DNA of 64,000 bases from the NCBI GenBank assembly GCA_035499555.1, contig DATJYO010000036.1, forward strand, positions 195,590 to 259,589, written 5' to 3'. The translations under genes were made by a program, and so were the position numbers. Origin of the DNA: Bog-159 sp035499555 (GTDB taxonomy: Bacteria > Acidobacteriota > Terriglobia > Bryobacterales > Bryobacteraceae). This document shows, piece after piece, positions 1 to 8,591 of this stretch. Numbering within the stretch: the stretch's first letter is position 1; each line of letters starts with the position of its first letter. The notes beneath the pieces were generated by a model. That model worked only from the letters and a program-made list of their open reading frames with translations, did no database searches and was not told where the DNA came from.

Positions 1-471
1 ACAGTGAGATCGCCAGCGCCACCGGTACCGTGTTCAGCCCGTAGTAGGTCATACCGGTGATCACCAGCAGCAGCGGCCCGATGTGATCGAAACGCGCCAG
101 CACATTCCAGTGGTAGAACGCGTAGGCCAGGGTGATGGCGATACCGGTGTTCGCCAGGCTGAAGACCGCCTGGAACAACTTGGGACGCTGCTTGGATTTC
201 CAGAAGCACTGGACAAACGTCCCGGCGCATCCTATGGCCATGGTCTCGGCCGGGCTCAGATCGGCGATGCCGATGAACACGAACAGGAAACACACCGACA
301 TGGTCCCGCGGATGCCGGGAAGATTGACTTTCAAACCGCCTGCCAGCAGAGAGAGGAATAGATAGAAGATAAAGCGCAGCAGATCGGTGGACCGCCAGTG
401 ATACAGCGACATCCCGACCACGGCGGTACCGCTGAGACTCACCGCGGCGACATACAGCTTCGCTTTAAGGT

Positions 472-475
<4 letters not shown>
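1..475 (-). CDS. Multi-spanning membrane protein, N-terminal part (truncated by window edge)
   Basis: The minus strand is open from an ATG at 475 to the window edge, about 158 residues with no stop. The translation (MNLKAKLYVAAVSLSG...) is rich in hydrophobic segments: roughly residues 5-22, 30-48, 58-90, 102-122 and 130-150. This resembles the membrane sensor region that precedes GGDEF or HD-GYP domains in acidobacterial signalling proteins, but the catalytic part, if any, is outside the window, so that is inference. The ATG overlaps the TGA of the upstream sigma-54 activator gene (ATGA, 472-475), which implies translational coupling and a shared transcript. Confidence 0.7.
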
Positions 476-1581
<1,106 letters not shown>

Positions 1582-1633
1582 ACGAGTAACATACGCTCTA
1601 CACGATCTATATTCAATTTAATTCCGGAACGCG

Positions 1634-1652
1634 TTGGTACTTCACGTACCAA
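1634..1652. promoter_or_regulatory. Inverted repeat upstream of the sigma-54 activator
   Basis: TTGGTAC-ttcac-GTACCAA is a perfect 7-bp dyad with a 5-bp spacer in an AT-rich 223-bp gap (1582-1804) between divergent genes. It is a candidate operator for the activator gene; no clear sigma-54 -24/-12 element was found in it. The rest of the gap shows no gene. Confidence 0.45.
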
Positions 1653-1804
1653 TATATTCTGCAAGGTTATGGGTTGAGTTATTATCTCTGACCGTTAACA
1701 CAGGCCATAGTAAGCAGTCGGATATTAACTTTAGATAACTTGGGTACGCAACTTTGGCCGGCGGATAACAACAATTAACTTGTGACAGCCGGGCCGGCAC
1801 AGCC

Positions 1805-2641
1805 ATGATGAAACCGGTGGTTTCTTCCGATTACAACCCGACATACGCCGGTCCCCTGCTTTCGGTGAAGGTGAGCGCCGCGTATGGCGGCCGCGCGGCC
1901 GTGCTGCGCGCAGCGGCTTTTGACGTGAATGCCGGTGAAATCGTGGGGCTGGCCGGCCAGAGCGGATCGGGCAAAAGCACCATAGCCCTGGCCATCATGC
2001 GCCTGCTGTATCTCAAGGGCGGCGTGGCGGAAGGCCACATCCTTTTTCGCGGGCGGGATCTGTTGCGCCGTCCGGAACGCGAGATGCGCGACATACGCGG
2101 GCGCGAGATCGCCATGGTGCTGCAGAACCCGGTGTCGTCGCTCAACCCCGCGCTGCGCCTGGGCACGCAGATGAGCGAGGCTTGGGAGGCACACCGGCAC
2201 ACGTCCAGCGACGCGCGCGAGACCGTCATGCTCGAGACCTTGCGCGCCGTCAGCCTGGATGTGGACCGCGCCTTCCTGCGCCGTTTCCCCGGCGAACTGA
2301 GCGTGGGCCAGGCGCAGCGCGTGCTCATCGCCATGGCCATTCTGCACCGTCCCGCGCTGCTGATCGCCGACGAAGCCACCAGCGCTCTGGACGCCCTCAC
2401 GCAGTCCGAAATCCTGCGGCTCTTTGAGCGCTTGAACCGCGAACTGGCGATGGCCATCCTTTATATCTCCCACGACCTGCTTTCCATCGCCTCCCTTTGC
2501 GGCCGCGTGGCCGTTCTGCACCAGGGCGAGATCGTGGAGTTCGGGCCCACCGCACGGGTGTTCCAGGCGCCCGTCCACGCCTATACGCGCCAGTTGGTGG
2601 AAGCGATCCCGACGGTCGAGTTCGCATCCGCTGTCGGGTAG
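1805..2641 (+). CDS. ABC transporter ATP-binding protein, dipeptide/oligopeptide type (orphan)
   Basis: 278 aa nucleotide-binding subunit resembling DppD/OppD. Walker A is GQSGSGKST (res. 51-59), the Q-loop is in VLQNPVSSLNP (105-115), the signature is LSVGQAQR (165-172) rather than the usual LSGGQxQR, Walker B is ALLIADEA (184-191), and the H-loop is in YISHD. 'SSLNP' after the Q-loop is typical of peptide/nickel importers. No permease or binding-protein gene is adjacent, so the transporter partner is not visible. The ATG-ATG start leaves the first codon uncertain by one residue. It could alternatively belong to a double-NBD system encoded elsewhere. Confidence 0.88.
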   Translation: MMKPVVSSDYNPTYAGPLLSVKVSAAYGGRAAVLRAAAFDVNAGEIVGLAGQSGSGKSTIALAIMRLLYLKGGVAEGHILFRGRDLLRRPEREMRDIRGREIAMVLQNPVSSLNPALRLGTQMSEAWEAHRHTSSDARETVMLETLRAVSLDVDRAFLRRFPGELSVGQAQRVLIAMAILHRPALLIADEATSALDALTQSEILRLFERLNRELAMAILYISHDLLSIASLCGRVAVLHQGEIVEFGPTARVFQAPVHAYTRQLVEAIPTVEFASAVG

Positions 2642-2682
2642 CCGCCCCGGCTTCTCCGCGCTCTCCAAAAATTTCCCTTGAT

Positions 2683-2702
2683 TGTATCACTAAACTAGTA
2701 CA
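2683..2702. promoter_or_regulatory. Probable promoter and GntR operator
   Basis: TGTA...TACA imperfect dyad (tgtatcactaaactagtaca) starting 32 bp upstream of the GntR gene. A -35-like TTGATT (2678-2683) and -10-like TACACT (2699-2704) or CACTAT (2701-2706) overlap it. This is the layout expected for autoregulation by a YtrA-type repressor. Confidence 0.5.
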
Positions 2703-2714
2703 CTATATGATTAG

Positions 2715-3116
2715 ATGAATAGAACAGACGCATTCGCCTTCCGGCTGGACGGGCAGAGCGGCGTGCCCGTCTACCGCCAGATCATCGATCAGGTGCTGGC
2801 GGGCGTGGCCTCGTCGCGCCTGAAGGTGGGCGATCAACTCCCCACCGTACGCCAGGTGGCCGTGGATCTGGCCATCAATCCCAACACGGTGGTGCGCGCC
2901 TATCGCGAGTTGGAAATTCGCGGCATGCTGGAGACCCAGCAGGGCACGGGCACGTTCATCGCCCCGCAGGAAGTGAAGCTCAGTGCTGCGGAACGCCGCC
3001 GCCGGCTGGCGCAACTGGTCTCGGAATTCGTGGCGCGCGCCGGCAGCGCCGGATTCACGATCGCGGAATTAAAGGAGCAACTCAATGATCAAGCTGAAGC
3101 AAACGGCAAGAGATGA
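2715..3116 (+). CDS. GntR-family transcriptional regulator, YtrA subfamily
   Basis: 133 aa. The N-terminal winged helix spans about residues 18-82, with VGDQLPTVRQVAVDLAI and the recognition segment NPNTVVRAYRELE typical of GntR proteins. The C-terminal tail is only ~45 residues (helical, charged), which fits the YtrA subfamily that lacks a large effector domain. Such regulators usually control an adjacent transport or envelope operon. Here the next gene, a slipin, starts inside the last 32 bp of this one, so the two are almost certainly co-transcribed. The dyad at 2683-2702 is the likely autoregulatory site. Confidence 0.9.
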   Translation: MNRTDAFAFRLDGQSGVPVYRQIIDQVLAGVASSRLKVGDQLPTVRQVAVDLAINPNTVVRAYRELEIRGMLETQQGTGTFIAPQEVKLSAAERRRRLAQLVSEFVARAGSAGFTIAELKEQLNDQAEANGKR

Positions 3117-3990
3117 AGGTTTCGGCGCCAGCGGCGGGTCCCGTATCAGCACCGTGGGCGTGGCCCTGTTTGTGATCTTCGCGGTCACCGGCAGTACGGT
3201 GACGATCCTCACCCACCGGTCCGCGCCCGCGCTGGCCGCGGCGGCGGTGGGCATATACCTGATGTTCGCCATCCGGGTGGCGGACCAGTGGGAAAAGGTC
3301 GCGGTGCTGCGGCTGGGCCGTTACCGGGGCCTGCGCGGACCCGGCGTCTTCCATATTGTTCCGGTGGTGGATTCGCTGAGCCGGTTCGTGGACCAGCGGG
3401 TGCGCGTATCCAGCGTGACGGCCGAATCGGCGCTGACCAGCGACACGGTGCCGGTGAACGTGGATGCCATCGTCTTCTGGCTGGTGTGGAACGCCGAAAA
3501 ATCCATCCTGGAAGTGGAAGACTTCACCAGCGCCATCACCATGGGCGCCCAGACGGCGCTGCGCGAATCCATTGGCCGCCATCAACTGGCGCAGATGATC
3601 ACTGAGCGCGAGACCCTGGGGCACGAGTTACAGCGCATCCTGGACGAGAAGACCAATCCCTGGGGCATCACCGTGCAGTCGGTGGAGATCCGCGACGTCA
3701 AGATCCCCCACGAGCTGGAAGACGCCATGTCGCGGCAGGCGCAAGCCGAACGTGAACGGCAGGCGCGCAACATTCTGGGGCAGGCGGAGACGGAGATCGC
3801 CGACAAGTTCTCGCTGGCCGCCAGCACCTACCACGACAACCCGGTTGCCCTGCACCTGCGCGCTATGAATATGTTGTACGAGGCGATCAAAGAGCGCGGC
3901 TCCATGGTGATCGTGCCCTCGTCCGCGGTGGAGACCATGGGACTGGGCGGCATGATGGGCGCCACCGCGCTGGCCAAGGGTCCGCAGTAG
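3085..3990 (+). CDS. Slipin / SPFH (band 7) membrane protein
   Basis: 301 aa stomatin-like protein. Two hydrophobic stretches occur at about residues 24-44 and 49-64, followed by the SPFH core starting at QWEKVAVLRLGRYRGLRGPG and running through VDAIVFWLVWN, ITMGAQTALRESIGRH and SVEIRDVKIP. A charged helix then follows (MSRQAQAERERQARNILGQA). SPFH proteins form membrane-associated oligomers that organise lipid microdomains or regulate proteases. The start is set by the RBS AAGGAG a few bases upstream. It overlaps the GntR gene by 32 bp. No NfeD-type partner is adjacent, so the role is unspecified. Confidence 0.9.
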   Translation: MIKLKQTARDEGFGASGGSRISTVGVALFVIFAVTGSTVTILTHRSAPALAAAAVGIYLMFAIRVADQWEKVAVLRLGRYRGLRGPGVFHIVPVVDSLSRFVDQRVRVSSVTAESALTSDTVPVNVDAIVFWLVWNAEKSILEVEDFTSAITMGAQTALRESIGRHQLAQMITERETLGHELQRILDEKTNPWGITVQSVEIRDVKIPHELEDAMSRQAQAERERQARNILGQAETEIADKFSLAASTYHDNPVALHLRAMNMLYEAIKERGSMVIVPSSAVETMGLGGMMGATALAKGPQ

Positions 3991-3997
3991 GCGGCGA

Positions 3998-4222
3998 ATG
4001 ACTTTGCGGGTACGATGCTACGCCGGCCGTAAAGCGGATGAGCGGCCGCTGGCGTTCGAGTCAGGCGGCCGCGAATACCGCGTCGAGTCAGTGCTGGATC
4101 AGTGGTACGGCCCCGGCGAGACCTTCTTCAAGGTCCGGGCCGACGATGGCAATCTCTACATCCTGAAGCACAACAGCGCGGCGGACGAATGGACTCTCGA
4201 GAGCTATCGCCGGCTTGGGTGA
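3998..4222 (+). CDS. Small hypothetical protein after slipin
   Basis: 74 aa, no signal peptide or membrane segment. The translation (MTLRVRCYAGRKADERPLAF...) is basic/aromatic with a central EYRVESVLDQWYGPGETFFKV segment, suggestive of a small all-beta domain. It begins 8 bp after the slipin stop, so it is probably co-transcribed with it. It ends 4 bp before the convergent hydrolase gene. No family was recognised by eye; it is judged real because of its spacing and ordinary codon use. Confidence 0.65.
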   Translation: MTLRVRCYAGRKADERPLAFESGGREYRVESVLDQWYGPGETFFKVRADDGNLYILKHNSAADEWTLESYRRLG

Positions 4223-4226
4223 GCCG

Positions 4227-5078
4227 CTACACCTTGCGCCGCAGGTACGGCCTGCGCTTGCCTTGCGCCGGCATGAACATGTCCGCCGCCGTAAGGCCCA
4301 GAGCCTTGGCCTGCTCGATGCAGAAGTCGATGCCGCGCGCCGGACCGCTGCCGCTGTTGGACCCGAAGGAGAATTTCAAGTGGGCTTCCTTGGCCATGCG
4401 CAGAAAGTCCAGGCTCGGCAGCTTGAAGTGGGAATCGATCTCCACGGCGGTGCCGGTGCGCTGCAGCGAGCGGATGATGGGCTTCATGCGCTCCTCGGTC
4501 CACAACTCGCCCGCCCGCTGGTCGAGGGGGGCCGGCAGCCAGGTGGGATGCGCGAAGATGTCCAACGGCTCCTTCTCGATCACCTGCACGTTCCAGCGCA
4601 CGTAGCGCAGCATGAACTCCTGCGCGTCGCCCGGGTCGAAGCCGTGCAACCACATCTTGAGGCGGCTTCCGCCGGCGCCGGGGATGGTCATGGCATCCGA
4701 GAGCACGTAGTCGATGGATCCCAGGGCCGGCTTGGAGAAGCAGCTCATCCAGTCGACCCACTCCGCCTGGACGCCTTTGAAGACCGGCTGGCCTGCGAGC
4801 TTGGCGGCCCAGCCGCGCAGTTCCTCGTCGTTGGTGAGGATCGAGGGGTATCCGTTCTCTTTGGTCCCGGCATGTTCGGCGATGCCGAACTTTACGTTGG
4901 TCTTTTTGGAGAGAGCCACCGCATCCGCCAGCGAAAACGACGGATTCAGGTGCACGTGAAAATCGATCACGGGAAACGGCAGCGGGCTGGGCGGCTGCGT
5001 CTCCGTGAGGGCGCGGGCCGCGGGAACAGCCGCGGCCAGAGTACCCAGGAAACGGCGCCTGGAAGAAGCGATGAGCAT
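4227..5078 (-). CDS. PHP-like metal-dependent hydrolase, exported
   Basis: 283 aa. The chosen ATG at 5078 gives a twin-arginine-like leader (SSRRRFLGTLAAAVPAARA), whereas the longer frame upstream only adds an unlikely N-terminus. The metal-binding start of a PHP/amidohydrolase-like barrel is seen in VIDFHVHLNPSF (HxH), followed by FGIAEHAGT, FAHPTWLP and VEIDSHFKLPS, which place His/Asp/Glu ligands at strand ends. PHP proteins hydrolyse phosphoesters or related substrates; the substrate here is unknown. It lies 43 bp downstream of the co-directional mannonate dehydratase gene and may form an operon with it. Confidence 0.78.
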   Translation of the reverse strand: MLIASSRRRFLGTLAAAVPAARALTETQPPSPLPFPVIDFHVHLNPSFSLADAVALSKKTNVKFGIAEHAGTKENGYPSILTNDEELRGWAAKLAGQPVFKGVQAEWVDWMSCFSKPALGSIDYVLSDAMTIPGAGGSRLKMWLHGFDPGDAQEFMLRYVRWNVQVIEKEPLDIFAHPTWLPAPLDQRAGELWTEERMKPIIRSLQRTGTAVEIDSHFKLPSLDFLRMAKEAHLKFSFGSNSGSGPARGIDFCIEQAKALGLTAADMFMPAQGKRRPYLRRKV

Positions 5079-5121
5079 AACCGGATATTGTAACCCGCTT
5101 ACCTGGATCGTTTTCCGCGCA

Positions 5122-6195
5122 TCAGATGGACTGCAGAATTCCCCGGATATAACCCATCGCGAAGGCCATCCCGGCATGCCACGAGGCGGCGCACCGCAGG
5201 TGCGGCGTGTGATCCGCGATCACCACGCCGTCATAGCCGTTGCGCTTATAAATCCGCAGCGCGCGCACGATGTCCACGTCGCCCTCGTCGATGAATACTT
5301 CGGTGTAACGCGGTACCTTGCCGCGCACGTTCCGCAGGTGCACATAGGCGATATTGCCCTGCCGGCTGTATTTCTCGATGGCGCTGTAGACATCGTGCAC
5401 TTCCGCATCGCCGCCCTGCATCTCCGCGATGGTGCCCTGGCAGAACTCCAGCGCATTCGCGCGGCTGGGCACCATGTCGAGCAGCCGCTGATACAGATGC
5501 GGCTGGTAGACCAGACGGGCGGTGCCCCGTATGGTGGGCATCGGCGGATCGTCGGGATGCGCGGCCAGGCGTACGCCGGCCTCTTCCGCCACCGGCACCA
5601 CCGCCTTCAGGAAGACCTCCAGGCGCTGCCAGAGCTGCTCGCCGGTAACCGTGCCGACGGTTCCCTTGGCGGCGTCCGGGTCGTAGATCATGTTCCAGAC
5701 CTGCCCGTTGGGAATGGGAGTCTCGGCGGGACCGTCCGGTCCCAGGAATCCCACGCTCTCTGCTTCGCCGCGGCCGTATGGTCCGACCACGTGGCCCCAC
5801 ACGCCGGCAATGCTGAAGTTGTATCCGATCGCCGGAATCCCGGCTTTGCCCACCCGCCGGATGATGGTCTTGATATCCTCGAGCTGCTGCTCCCGGCGCG
5901 GCCCATCCAGCAGGATGTCGTACCAGTGCGACGGGTCGAAGTTCTCGATGGCGGCCAGCTCCAGGCCCTCCGCGTTCACCGCCCGCTTCAGATCGGCCAG
6001 CTCTTCATAGGTCCATAACTGTCCGCGGTTGTCGCTGACGCTCCAGCAGTTCTCGCCGTCCGTGCCCGGCAGATTGGGCGAATGCGCAAAGTAGTCCACC
6101 CAGTGCGCCACAATGTGGGTGGCTCCCGCCTGCCGCGCGAAGCGGAAATTGTCGGCGGTGAGCATGTGGCGGTAGAGTCCGAGTCCCAGCTTCAT
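5122..6195 (-). CDS. uxuA: Mannonate dehydratase
   Basis: 357 aa TIM-barrel enzyme that dehydrates D-mannonate to 2-keto-3-deoxygluconate in hexuronate catabolism. The family hallmark LAAHPDDPPMP is present, as are EFCQGTIAEM, YVHLRNVRGK and GVVIADHTPHL. These supply the Cys/His ligands and catalytic residues of the UxuA family. The start was placed at the ATG at 6195 (MKLGLGLYRHML), because this is where family similarity begins; an upstream in-frame ATG would add a hydrophobic stub overlapping the divergent gene. No other hexuronate genes are adjacent, so the call rests on family features. Confidence 0.85.
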   Translation of the reverse strand: MKLGLGLYRHMLTADNFRFARQAGATHIVAHWVDYFAHSPNLPGTDGENCWSVSDNRGQLWTYEELADLKRAVNAEGLELAAIENFDPSHWYDILLDGPRREQQLEDIKTIIRRVGKAGIPAIGYNFSIAGVWGHVVGPYGRGEAESVGFLGPDGPAETPIPNGQVWNMIYDPDAAKGTVGTVTGEQLWQRLEVFLKAVVPVAEEAGVRLAAHPDDPPMPTIRGTARLVYQPHLYQRLLDMVPSRANALEFCQGTIAEMQGGDAEVHDVYSAIEKYSRQGNIAYVHLRNVRGKVPRYTEVFIDEGDVDIVRALRIYKRNGYDGVVIADHTPHLRCAASWHAGMAFAMGYIRGILQSI

Positions 6196-6262
6196 GGCGC
6201 TATATTGAACGGCATCGAGGATTGTAACGCGAATCGCCGATGGCAAAAGGAAGATACATACG

Positions 6263-6949
6263 ATGCGGATCATTAGCCTTCTGCTGCTTAGCTCGAGCCT
6301 CTACGCCATGAGCTACCAGACTACGTTCCCCCTCACCGAGAACCCCATCTCCGAAGGCGGACGCTGGTCGAACGGCGCGGCGGACGGCGTCGATTGGTGC
6401 AACGTCCGCACCAGGCTCGGCGAAGCGTTCGGCGTGGGTCCGTGCCCGGTGGAGTACGCCGACCCCACCGCCATCCTGAAAGGCGCCTGGGGGCCGGATC
6501 AAACCGTGGAAGCCAAAGCCAGAATCCGCGCCACGAATGCATCGTATTACCAGGAGATCGAATTGCGCCTGCGCACCACCGTCAGCGCGCATAGCATCAC
6601 CGGCTATGAGATAAACTTCGGCGTCTCGCATGCCTATCTGCAGATTGTCAGGTGGAACGGGCCGCTGGCGGACTTCACTTACCTGGGGTCCAGTTGTAAC
6701 TACCCGGCGGTTTGCGGACAGGTCAACGGATTCACGATTCAGAACGGCGATGGGGCCAAGGCAGTAATCGCCGGCGGCACCATCCGCGTCTACGTGAACG
6801 GCGCTCTGCGCGCCACGGCCACCGACAGCACTTACCCGGGCGGCAATCCGGGCATCGGGTTCAACTTCGGCTGCGATGGAACTTACCCCGACTTCGGTTG
6901 GGAGAGTTTCGCCGCCAGTGACAGGGGGCCCGCTGCGACGGGGCGATAA
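6263..6949 (+). CDS. Secreted concanavalin/LamG-like protein, function unknown
   Basis: 228 aa with a short signal peptide (MRIISLLLLSSSLYAMS). The mature part begins TTFPLTENPISEGGRW and contains alternating beta-strands, GTIRVYVNGALRATATDS and GIGFNFGCDGTYPDFGWESF. This pattern resembles LamG/DUF1080-like jelly-roll domains that bind or cleave carbohydrate. Several Cys residues (WCNV, GPCPVEY, SSCNYPAVCG) could form disulfides outside the cytoplasm. RBS AAAAGGAAG precedes the ATG. It is divergent from uxuA with only 67 bp between, consistent with a shared control region. Confidence 0.72.
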   Translation: MRIISLLLLSSSLYAMSYQTTFPLTENPISEGGRWSNGAADGVDWCNVRTRLGEAFGVGPCPVEYADPTAILKGAWGPDQTVEAKARIRATNASYYQEIELRLRTTVSAHSITGYEINFGVSHAYLQIVRWNGPLADFTYLGSSCNYPAVCGQVNGFTIQNGDGAKAVIAGGTIRVYVNGALRATATDSTYPGGNPGIGFNFGCDGTYPDFGWESFAASDRGPAATGR

Positions 6950-6996
6950 CCAGGGCCGTCCGTTTTGGGCGTATATTCAATAGGAGCTGTCTGCCT

Positions 6997-8574
6997 ATGA
7001 CATTCCCAAAGCCTCTGTATGTCCTCGCGTTTGCCGGAATCGCCGCGGCGGCGCCCTCGCCCCAGTCTTGCGAGGCCCTATCCAAGCTGAGTCTCAAGTC
7101 CACCACCATCGGCAAAGCGCAGCCGGTGGCCGCGGGCGCATTCACCACGCCGGCGGGCAAGGCGATGCCGCATCTGCCGGCATTCTGCCGCGTGGCCGGC
7201 GTCATCAAGCCGGCGCCGGATTCGAACATCGAGTTCGAGGTCTGGATGCCGGCCGCCAATTGGAACGGCAAGTTCCAGGGGATGGGGAACGGGGGCTTCG
7301 CGGGCGCCATCGAATACGCCCAACTGGCGCTGTCTCTCAACGCCGGATACGCCACCGCCAGCACCGATACGGGGCATGAAGCCGGCGGCACGGATGCGGC
7401 GTGGGCGCTGGACCATCCGGACAAGATCGCCGACTTCGGCTATCGCGCGATTCATGAAACCGCCGTGGATGCCAAAGCCATCATCCGCGCCTACTACGGC
7501 GAGCCCGCCCGGCGCGCCTACTTCAGCTCCTGCTCCAACGGCGGCCGCCAGGCGCTGATGGAAGCGCAGCGGTATCCGGAGGACTACAACGGCATCATCG
7601 CCGGCTCGCCCGCCAACTACTGGACGCATCTGCTGGCCAACGCCGCCTGGGACCAACTGGCGCTCACCGGCGAGAAGGACAGCTACATCCCCGCCAAAAA
7701 ACTGCGCGCCATTCAGGACGCCGCGCTGGCCGCCTGCGATGCCAACGACGGCGTGAAGGACGGCGTCATCGAAAACCCCGCGCGCTGCCACTGGGACCCC
7801 GGCGTGCTGCTGTGTCACGGCGCCGAGACCGACAGTTGCCTGACGGCGCCGCAGGTGACCGCGCTGAAGAAGCTGTATGCCGGCGGCCATAACGCGCACG
7901 GATCCATCTTCCCCGGCTACGCGCCGGGGGGCGAAGCCGAGTACGGCGGCTGGGCCCTCTGGATCACCGGGAACGCGCCCGAGAAAAGCCTGATGTACGC
8001 CTTCGGCACCCAATACTTCAAGAACATGGTCTTCGATAACGCCCAGTGGGACTATCGCACCTTCGACGCGGACCGCGACACCAAGACCAGCGACGACAAG
8101 CAGAGCCGCAACCTCAATGCCACCGATCCCGACCTCAGCCGTTTTCGCAAGCGCGGCGGCAAGCTGATCCTGTATCACGGCTGGAGCGATGCCGCCATCG
8201 CCCCCGAGAACACCATCAACTATTACGACAGCGTGGTAGCGCGCATGGGCCAGAGCGAGGCCGACAGTTTCGTGCGGCTGTTCATGGTGCCGGGCATGCA
8301 GCATTGCGGCGGCGGATCGGGCGCCAACAGCTTCGGCCAATTGAGCGTTGCGGCGGGCGACGCCGATCACGACGTGGACACCGCCCTGGAACGCTGGGTG
8401 GAAAAAGGCGTCGCTCCGGAGCGCATCATCGCCGCCAAGCGCAAAAGCGACATGGACCAGAAGAGCGAGATCGTGCGCACCCGGCCGCTGTGCGCCTATC
8501 CGCTGACCGCGCACTATAAAGGCTCCGGCAGCACCGACGACGCCGCTAACTTCACCTGCGCCAAGGACCAATAG
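6997..8574 (+). CDS. Tannase/feruloyl esterase-family alpha/beta hydrolase
   Basis: 525 aa, exported (signal peptide MTFPKPLYVLAFAGIAAAAP). The tannase-type CS-D-HC arrangement is visible: nucleophile in SSCSNGGRQA (C179-S180), acidic residue in LYHGWSDAA (D398), and base in MVPGMQHCGGG (H436-C437). In the family the two Cys form a disulfide joining Ser and His. It hydrolyses ester bonds of plant phenolics (gallate or ferulate type); the exact substrate is not readable from sequence. RBS TAGGAG lies 9 bp before the ATG. The M28 peptidase gene follows after 17 bp and a selenoprotein candidate after that, forming a likely three-gene unit. Confidence 0.9.
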   Translation: MTFPKPLYVLAFAGIAAAAPSPQSCEALSKLSLKSTTIGKAQPVAAGAFTTPAGKAMPHLPAFCRVAGVIKPAPDSNIEFEVWMPAANWNGKFQGMGNGGFAGAIEYAQLALSLNAGYATASTDTGHEAGGTDAAWALDHPDKIADFGYRAIHETAVDAKAIIRAYYGEPARRAYFSSCSNGGRQALMEAQRYPEDYNGIIAGSPANYWTHLLANAAWDQLALTGEKDSYIPAKKLRAIQDAALAACDANDGVKDGVIENPARCHWDPGVLLCHGAETDSCLTAPQVTALKKLYAGGHNAHGSIFPGYAPGGEAEYGGWALWITGNAPEKSLMYAFGTQYFKNMVFDNAQWDYRTFDADRDTKTSDDKQSRNLNATDPDLSRFRKRGGKLILYHGWSDAAIAPENTINYYDSVVARMGQSEADSFVRLFMVPGMQHCGGGSGANSFGQLSVAAGDADHDVDTALERWVEKGVAPERIIAAKRKSDMDQKSEIVRTRPLCAYPLTAHYKGSGSTDDAANFTCAKDQ

Positions 8575-8591
8575 CGCGCCGCGACCGGCCC

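Noticed and set aside
1582..1804. Sigma-54 (-24/-12) promoter in the gap next to the activator gene
   Set aside because: TTGGTACG resembles a -24 box but no TTGC-type -12 lies at the required spacing; only the dyad was kept.
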